A model generated the notes under the pieces. The model saw only the letters and a list, made by a program, of their open reading frames with translations. It ran no database searches and was not told the origin of the DNA. Positions 58,449 to 64,000 of a stretch of DNA of 64,000 bases are shown here, piece by piece. Position 1 is the first letter of the stretch, and each line of letters starts with the position of its first letter. The DNA is from Saccharomycopsis fibuligera x Saccharomycopsis cf. fibuligera (lineage: Eukaryota; Ascomycota; Saccharomycetes; Ascoideales; Saccharomycopsidaceae): NCBI GenBank assembly GCA_001936135.1, contig CP012811.1, positions 1,922,001 to 1,986,000 on the forward strand, read 5' to 3'. Position numbers and translations under genes: made by a program.

Positions 58449-59785
58449 ATGGACGAGACGAATATTTTGTTGCCTGATGGCGAATACGATATCCAGATAT
58501 CCTCGTCATTGCAGGAGAAACTCTCTCAAGTCTCCAAGGGTCAAAACTCAGACATAAACTACGCTTCTGACACCGATGACGATCAGGGCCTATTCCAACT
58601 AAAATGTATGTGGTTTGCTTTAGTATACTCCACTCCTCTGTTATCCGGTTCTCATTTTACTAACGTCTATTAGTCTCACAATACCCAACAACCCTTCTTC
58701 CCGACCCAGTATTCCAACTATACCCTAGGAAATCGTCCAATAGTCATTACTTGATCTCCACTGATTCAACCTCCAACAACAAAGAGCTTATTCTGGAAGG
58801 AAGTGCCTTGAAGACAAAAGACTCAGAATACGTGCTAGTTTTTGATAAAGAACTGCAAAAATTTAAACTATGTGGATTGAACTCAATAATCAGAATGAAT
58901 AAACCGAGGAACACAAAGAAAAATAACTCTGAACTTAGTGAGCTTAGAGAACTATACAGAAATTCTGATTCCGTCCCTATTCCTGCTGAGATCAGCAAAG
59001 AGCTGTCAGTACCAACCACAAATACTCCGAAACAACAACCAAGAAGAGCAAAGAAATCTTTGCCAAAAACTGAGTCTTCTTCTTCTGCGGTATCGAGCCT
59101 GAACAAATGGGAAAATCTCCAAGTGAGTCAATCCGCCACTGAACCACAAGAGAAAACTAGTGGTGGTCCCACTAAAAGCAATAACAATGAAGAGGATGAA
59201 TTTGACTTTGACAATTTTGACCAATTTGATGACGAATTGTCATTTCAACAAACCCAAGATGCAAAACAAGATAAAAATTCCCCACCCCCTCCTCCTCCTG
59301 CTGCTGCTGCTGCTGATATTTCTACTTCAAAACCTACAAGACCAGAATTTGCATCAAAGAAACTCCCTCAACCTTCAATTTCTCCGTCAGCCCAAAATGC
59401 AACAGCAAAACATGCCATTACTGGCACCAAATCAGTACCCGCTTCTCCATTGGTGTCCACACCAGGAAAACCAAGCAACTCAGGAAACAAAAACCCTGAT
59501 GATCTGGACTTGGATTCTCTTGAAGATGAGCTCGAGGATGAGCTTGAAGAAATTCTTGGCGGTGAAGATAAAGAAGATGATGATAATGAAGACTATTTCT
59601 CTGGATTTGAAATTGAGGAAGACCCAATAAACAACACTAAGTACAATGAGAAGAAACAAAAGCATACTGACACTGACAGTAATGATAATCCGTTTGGTAA
59701 AGCAAGCACAAAACCAATCAGTTTGAGAGGCTTAGTAGAGAGTCAAAGAGATGAAGCTGATATTAGCAGTAGTGAAGAAGAGTAA
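58449..59785 (+). CDS. EAF-domain (ELL-associated factor-like) transcription protein, one intron
   Basis: Two exons, 58449-58605 and 58674-59785, giving 422 residues. The intron has a GTATGT donor at 58606, ACTAAC branch and TAG acceptor at 58673. The split codon TTC joins LFQLK to FSQYPTTLLPDP. The N-terminal 130 residues resemble the EAF domain: PDGEYDIQISSSL, a Tyr/Phe segment, then LILEGSALKTKDSEYVLVFDKELQKFKLCGLNSIIRM. EAF partners ELL in RNA polymerase II elongation in animals and fission yeast. The rest is disordered and acidic, with DEFDFDNFDQFDDEL, a Pro/Ala run and a long Asp/Glu stretch. The Ser/Glu end (ISSSEEE) fits casein kinase 2 sites. The assignment rests on the N-terminal pattern only. 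Confidence 0.65.
58606..58673 (+). other. Intron of the EAF-like gene (68 nt)
   Basis: GTATGT donor, ACTAAC branch at about 58659-58664 and TAG acceptor. Removing it joins two open frames in phase. Confidence 0.88.
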
Positions 59786-60607
59786 AACAATGCTGCTTTA
59801 AGATACTTCTCTCCTTGCTTACTTCTATGATCATAGTTCACTTGCCTGTTGCTGTGTTGTTTTGCGCTTTTTGCTTTTTATTTTCTCTAAAGATCTCTCT
59901 ACTTTGCTCCCCGGTGTTTGGCTCTGTTGTTTAGATTGCTTGTTTATCGAAACTAGACCTCTTCATGCATTTAAAGCTGATGATTTATTCTTTTTGTTAT
60001 TCGTGTTTAATTCTGCATTTTCATTAGTTATTTATTTGTTGCTTCATAGCTAATTAGAGACAATTTATTCCTCTTTCTACTTTCGGTTTCAATTTTCTTT
60101 TCTTTTCTTTTCGTTTCTTCTGTTTCAATCATATTTGTTTAATGTCACCTGTTTTTCATTGAATCTGTTACTACAATTCTTTTTATTCCCCTCACTCCAT
60201 CAAATTAATCTGCTTATTTTTTTTTTCTTTTTTTTTTTTTTTTTTTTTTTTGTCTGGTTCATTCCTTGTCATTATTCTGCACGATTATTGTTTCCGGTTG
60301 CATTGAAGCTAAGCTGCAAATACGCTTATATTATAAACTTATCTTTAAGAAAATTTAACTCGTTGTCATATTGTTTTTGCAAGTAAGATATTTTGTAACA
60401 TACATCCTGCGATCTAAGTTCTTTAGAAGAATTTCTTTTGAAGCTACTTTTGCTACGTTGTTCTCTTACAGACCATAAAGAGAAGAAAGTTTAAATAAAA
60501 AAAACAGTGATAAACCATTAATGCTACTGATGTTAAATTAAACAAATATAAAACACATTATGAAGCTATAAAGTTTTTTATAATTATTTGGAAACCTTTT
60601 CCACCCA
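59786..60607. other. Convergent EAF-like/NIC96 3' region
   Basis: 822 bp, T-rich with a broken T34 run at about 60217-60251. No gene was seen. Confidence 0.6.
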
Positions 60608-63586
60608 CTAACTGTACAGCAATTCCAACTGAGTCAATTTAATGTAAACCTCCTTTGACATTCTATACTGTACCATCCCAGCAAACATCATGATTTGCTT
60701 AGATATACTCACCAATTCTTTAGCTTTTTCATTTTTTAACCCATCATTTTGACTATACTGGCTATCAGAATTCTTTTTAATTAATTGATTCACCGATGTC
60801 ATTGCAATAAGCAACAAATTACCAACGCTTTTGATTAAGTTATAATCAAGTTGTTGATGGTTAAACTCTTGACATTTAATACGAATTGATGCAAGGTTTT
60901 CAGTGCTGCTAATTGGTATTAGATCCAAATCTTTAATAAGAATCAAGGTGTTTTCGTGATTTCCGGCAATGAATTGAGTCTTAATTTTAGCAATAAGTAA
61001 AAGCTTCTTTAGTACTTCTTTTGCCGATGATGTGATTTTGGATGGGTTTAAATTGTAAACATCGAGTAGTTTTTCCCCAATTTCAATTGGTGAGTATTCT
61101 TGCTCATTTTCCTTGGAAATTGGTTGAAAAATATCAATGCTGCTCAACAAATCACCAAGCAATCTATTAATAATATTTATCACTTGATTATGGTTTTCAG
61201 ATAATTGATAAAGCAACAAACTATCATACACTCTGCCTTCTTCAGCCACTCGCTTAGCTGCTTGCTCAATGATTTCGTAAAGATATGAGCTTTTGGTTTC
61301 TTCACTGCCGCTGCTTTTGACTGTGGGGGTACCGACTTTTGTGACGGCATTAGCAGTCGTACCAGTAGCAGATTTGGTACGGTCACCATTGATGTACAAT
61401 AATTGTTGACGATTCTCAATCCGGCCTGGGTATCTGGAACCGTCTTTGTTGATGGTTCCTAAAAGCAAGCTGAACTCTCTAGTTTCAATAACTAATTCTC
61501 TAATAGCCTCAAGAGTCAAATTACTATACTTGCTCTTCTTTTCCAAAGCACCGTTGCCGCCACTGGCAAGATTGATTAATAACAAGTATTCTAAAGCAAC
61601 TTTAGTGTCTGATACTCTAAAACTTCTAGTATAATATCCGATCAATCTTGCATAATTGATTTCATTCAACCCAGCAGAATTCACAAGAGTTAAGTCATTT
61701 TGCTTGTTATTAGTGATTATCGAATCATAGTCTTTGGCTCTAAGTAAGCCATAGTAAGTCAAGCCAATAGCTAAGTGAATCGAATCAATTTCACTGATCG
61801 AGAACGCATGCTTCACTGCTAATTCAAATAATCCACCAAGTAACAACACTTGAATGAAAATTGGATTATTCAAATTGTTGTTGAAGTAACTAGCACCATA
61901 ACTTATTAAATTCTTTTGAAACTCAACAAGGGTATATGACTCGTATCTAGACAATTTAGAAGTATCTTTGCTGTTTTCATTAATCAACATAAAGTTCGTC
62001 CAAAGCCAATCTTCAACACTGACAAACAATTTAGGTAAAGATTTCTTGCTCAAATCACATTTACCAATAATCTTGTACACAGCATATCTATATGGATCTA
62101 CATCCAATGAATTCTTAATGTTATTGTTGAAATCTTGCTGTACTGAGTTTTCCAACGATGCAGATAACGAATGGATGTCCAGGTCATCATTATTTTTAAC
62201 AGAGTCGGCGAAGCTTCTCATATATGTAGAAAAATTTGAGTCAATTTTATTGAAAATCGAAGCATTGTCATCAACAACCTCTACAGCCTCTTCGTAGCAA
62301 CCACTTCTGATCAAGTAAAAAATCAATGCCCATATTGGTACATCATTGACTACTAATAAATTCTTGCTGATATCCTCGTTTCCAAAAAGCCTCTTTTTCT
62401 GTGATTTGACATAATACTTGACTTTATTCAAGTTTGTAGGTAAACCATCATCATCAATAACAGTGTCATCGCTAGGATCATTAATCTTTTTGTGATAAAT
62501 GACATTGACATGATTCAAGAATTGGCTTTCAAGGTATTTAGTACTTTTTCTGACAATTCTGTTTCTCAATCCAGATGAATTTTTGCTATTGAAATTGCTA
62601 TATTGGTTATAGTAATATTGTTCTGGCAAAATGTTATTTTCAGATTCGTCAATAAACAAGGACAAAATTCTCCAGCACTCGCTTATTTGCTTAGTTTTAC
62701 TATCAGTTGCTTCTTTAGTAGCGTCGAGAAAACAAGTAGCAACTGGGAAAGGTTTTAGCTGTTGGCGAAAATTGTTCAACTGGTATATTATAATTGAATA
62801 CTTTTCGAATTTGTCCCTCATTGAATAATCATTAACATTAGTAAGTTTGGCATCTTTTGGTAAATCAGTGAATTCACCACCTCCTAACCTTGGACCTAGC
62901 ACTGAATGGCCGATAGTAGACTTGCCCCAATTGTGAGCAAGTCTAGCACGTTCGTCATTAATTTTTCCATTTTGAGCTGCAGATCCGTTTGATGAAGCAA
63001 AAGGAGTTGAGGCAGATGAGAAGCTAGTTGAAGCAGTAGGTACAGCTTTACTGCTGTTTGTTTTCATATATTTGATATCAAATCCAAACGATTTATAAAT
63101 TTCACCCTTGCGCTTTCTCCAATCCATAGCAAGATTCTGACTTACAAAACTATCAAAGTCTCTGGCTGCAGTAGTCAAGGACTGTTCAATAGCAGCCAAA
63201 ATATTTTCATCCTTCTTGTTGTCTAACTGACTGTCAAAATCAACAGTAGCAACAGCTGGAGCAGGAACAATCGAGTTCTCTAAAGAATTCGGCAATTCAA
63301 CAGATTTGATTTCACTCTCTAGATCCTCAATTGCAACCCCGCTTCCAGCCAACAAGTAGTGCGCTTTGGTAAAATTTGCCTCATTTGCAGATTTTGTACT
63401 TCTTGTGGTTTGTAATCTTTTCTTTAGTTCGTTAGATCCCAACTGAATTGTTCCTAGCTCTGAAGAGGTGGTGGGTAAGTTTTTGGAAGACTCAATCAAG
63501 TCCTTTAAAAGCCTAGAGCCCTGGATGTTAGAGTTCACAGAGGGTTGGTCTTTGCCCTTGACATCAAACATCTTGAAGACAGTCAA
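60608..63586 (-). CDS. NIC96: Nuclear pore scaffold nucleoporin Nic96
   Basis: A 992-residue structural nucleoporin. The N-terminal part (LLKDLIESSKNLPTTSSELGTIQLGSNELKKRLQ, then KAHYLLAGSGVAIEDLE) matches the yeast Nic96 segment that anchors the Nsp1-Nup49-Nup57 trimer. Further on, EENIL-like IEQSLTTAARDFDSFV and LDWRKRKGE agree as well. The remaining 700 residues form an alpha-helical solenoid typical of the Nic96 domain, including VNDVPIWALIFYLIRSGCYEEAVEV and PIFIQVLLLGGLFELAVKHAF. S. cerevisiae Nic96 is 839 residues; the excess lies in Asn/Ser loops. Two starts are possible, MTVFK at 63586 or MFDVK at 63571, and the family does not decide. It is divergent from the next gene, sharing about 255 bp. 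Confidence 0.94.
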   Translation of the reverse strand: MTVFKMFDVKGKDQPSVNSNIQGSRLLKDLIESSKNLPTTSSELGTIQLGSNELKKRLQTTRSTKSANEANFTKAHYLLAGSGVAIEDLESEIKSVELPNSLENSIVPAPAVATVDFDSQLDNKKDENILAAIEQSLTTAARDFDSFVSQNLAMDWRKRKGEIYKSFGFDIKYMKTNSSKAVPTASTSFSSASTPFASSNGSAAQNGKINDERARLAHNWGKSTIGHSVLGPRLGGGEFTDLPKDAKLTNVNDYSMRDKFEKYSIIIYQLNNFRQQLKPFPVATCFLDATKEATDSKTKQISECWRILSLFIDESENNILPEQYYYNQYSNFNSKNSSGLRNRIVRKSTKYLESQFLNHVNVIYHKKINDPSDDTVIDDDGLPTNLNKVKYYVKSQKKRLFGNEDISKNLLVVNDVPIWALIFYLIRSGCYEEAVEVVDDNASIFNKIDSNFSTYMRSFADSVKNNDDLDIHSLSASLENSVQQDFNNNIKNSLDVDPYRYAVYKIIGKCDLSKKSLPKLFVSVEDWLWTNFMLINENSKDTSKLSRYESYTLVEFQKNLISYGASYFNNNLNNPIFIQVLLLGGLFELAVKHAFSISEIDSIHLAIGLTYYGLLRAKDYDSIITNNKQNDLTLVNSAGLNEINYARLIGYYTRSFRVSDTKVALEYLLLINLASGGNGALEKKSKYSNLTLEAIRELVIETREFSLLLGTINKDGSRYPGRIENRQQLLYINGDRTKSATGTTANAVTKVGTPTVKSSGSEETKSSYLYEIIEQAAKRVAEEGRVYDSLLLYQLSENHNQVINIINRLLGDLLSSIDIFQPISKENEQEYSPIEIGEKLLDVYNLNPSKITSSAKEVLKKLLLIAKIKTQFIAGNHENTLILIKDLDLIPISSTENLASIRIKCQEFNHQQLDYNLIKSVGNLLLIAMTSVNQLIKKNSDSQYSQNDGLKNEKAKELVSISKQIMMFAGMVQYRMSKEVYIKLTQLELLYS

Positions 63587-63841
63587 ATATAATGAGATCG
63601 GTTTATGCTTCGTGGCTGGTTGTTGTTTACCTCTGGTTGTTTACGTTTTGGCAGTTTAGCGGTCAATTTTTTTATTGATTTTTTGTTTTGGAGATTTCCA
63701 AATCCTGCGATGCATACGGCAGGGTAATATTGTGGACATATCAATATATATTGTATAGTATACTGAACATGTAGCAACAGCATAAAGAAAAGTTAATATC
63801 AAGAGAGACGGCCAGCTACACAACATCAACAGCAAGACATA

Positions 63842-64000
63842 ATGGTAAAAGAAAAAACCGTTTTATTCGTCACTAAGTTCGATATTCACAAGGGCTACTC
63901 TCTCATCTACAATAGCCCTTCAGCTTTCTCCCTAGATGGTATTGAGTACAAGGCAATTCCCTCCGGGTTGCACCAGTCGGCATTTGACATAATCCGTTTC
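63842..64000 (+). CDS. Start of a DENN-like (DUF2347/LCHN-type) protein, cut by the window end
   Basis: The first 53 codons of a gene that continues past the window. The peptide starts MVKEKTVLFVTKFDIHKGY and goes on to DGIEYKAIPSGLH. A KFD-hydrophobic-KGY strand followed by LxGIEYKxxPSGxH is the beginning I associate with the DUF2347/LCHN group of DENN-related proteins (yeast Anr2-like), thought to work on small GTPases. With only 53 residues the family call is tentative. The ATG is the first after the NIC96 divergent region and follows an A-rich context. Confidence 0.6.
   Translation, partial: MVKEKTVLFVTKFDIHKGYSLIYNSPSAFSLDGIEYKAIPSGLHQSAFDIIRF

Overview
The window is nuclear DNA of a budding yeast (Saccharomycotina). 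Genes are compact and mostly intron-poor. Introns have GTATGT-type 5' sites and TACTAAC-type branch points, intergenic DNA is AT-rich with long A/T runs, and nearly every conserved protein matches a well-known yeast family. CTG codons are almost absent where leucine is conserved. The reconstructed ARP3 frame has none, the conserved HOS4 ankyrin leucines I checked are not CTG, and the single CTG noted in the Rab5-like GTPase falls where relatives carry a polar residue. This fits a CUG-Ser clade yeast (Candida/Debaryomyces/Scheffersomyces-like), but that is an inference. No species is named.

Layout: EXG1 (-), HSP10 (+, intron right after the ATG), HOS4 (-, very large), an FMO-like flavin monooxygenase (+), a TLC-domain membrane protein (+), COX5 (-), an MNN1-family mannosyltransferase (+), NOP15 (+), a 3.5 kb gene-poor stretch holding decayed coding fragments, the mucin sensor MSB2 (+), ARP3 (+, three exons, one of only 4 nt), an unrecognised secreted protein (+), the RBR ubiquitin ligase HEL1 (+), ARP4 (-), SEC12 (+, with a giant luminal tail ending RDEL), RTS1 (-), an unrecognised 1577-residue protein (-), a Rab5-like GTPase close to YPT52 (+), an EAF-domain protein (+, one intron), NIC96 (-), and the first 53 codons of a DENN-like/DUF2347 gene (+) cut by the window end.

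The genes are unrelated housekeeping and cell-surface functions rather than a cluster: cell wall and glycosylation (EXG1, MNN1-like, MSB2), chromatin and transcription (HOS4, ARP4, EAF-like), membrane traffic (SEC12, YPT52), actin (ARP3), mitochondria (HSP10, COX5), ribosome assembly (NOP15), signalling and ubiquitin (RTS1, HEL1), and the nuclear pore (NIC96). Several promoters carry sites that fit their genes: a perfect heat-shock element before HSP10, a CCAAT box before COX5, and PAC/RRPE-like sites before NOP15.

I found no mobile element, tRNA, rRNA or CRISPR that I can support. The most interesting points are the 4-nt ARP3 micro-exon, the RDEL-ended SEC12, the enlarged HOS4 with seven 15-residue repeats, and the coding relics in gene-poor DNA.
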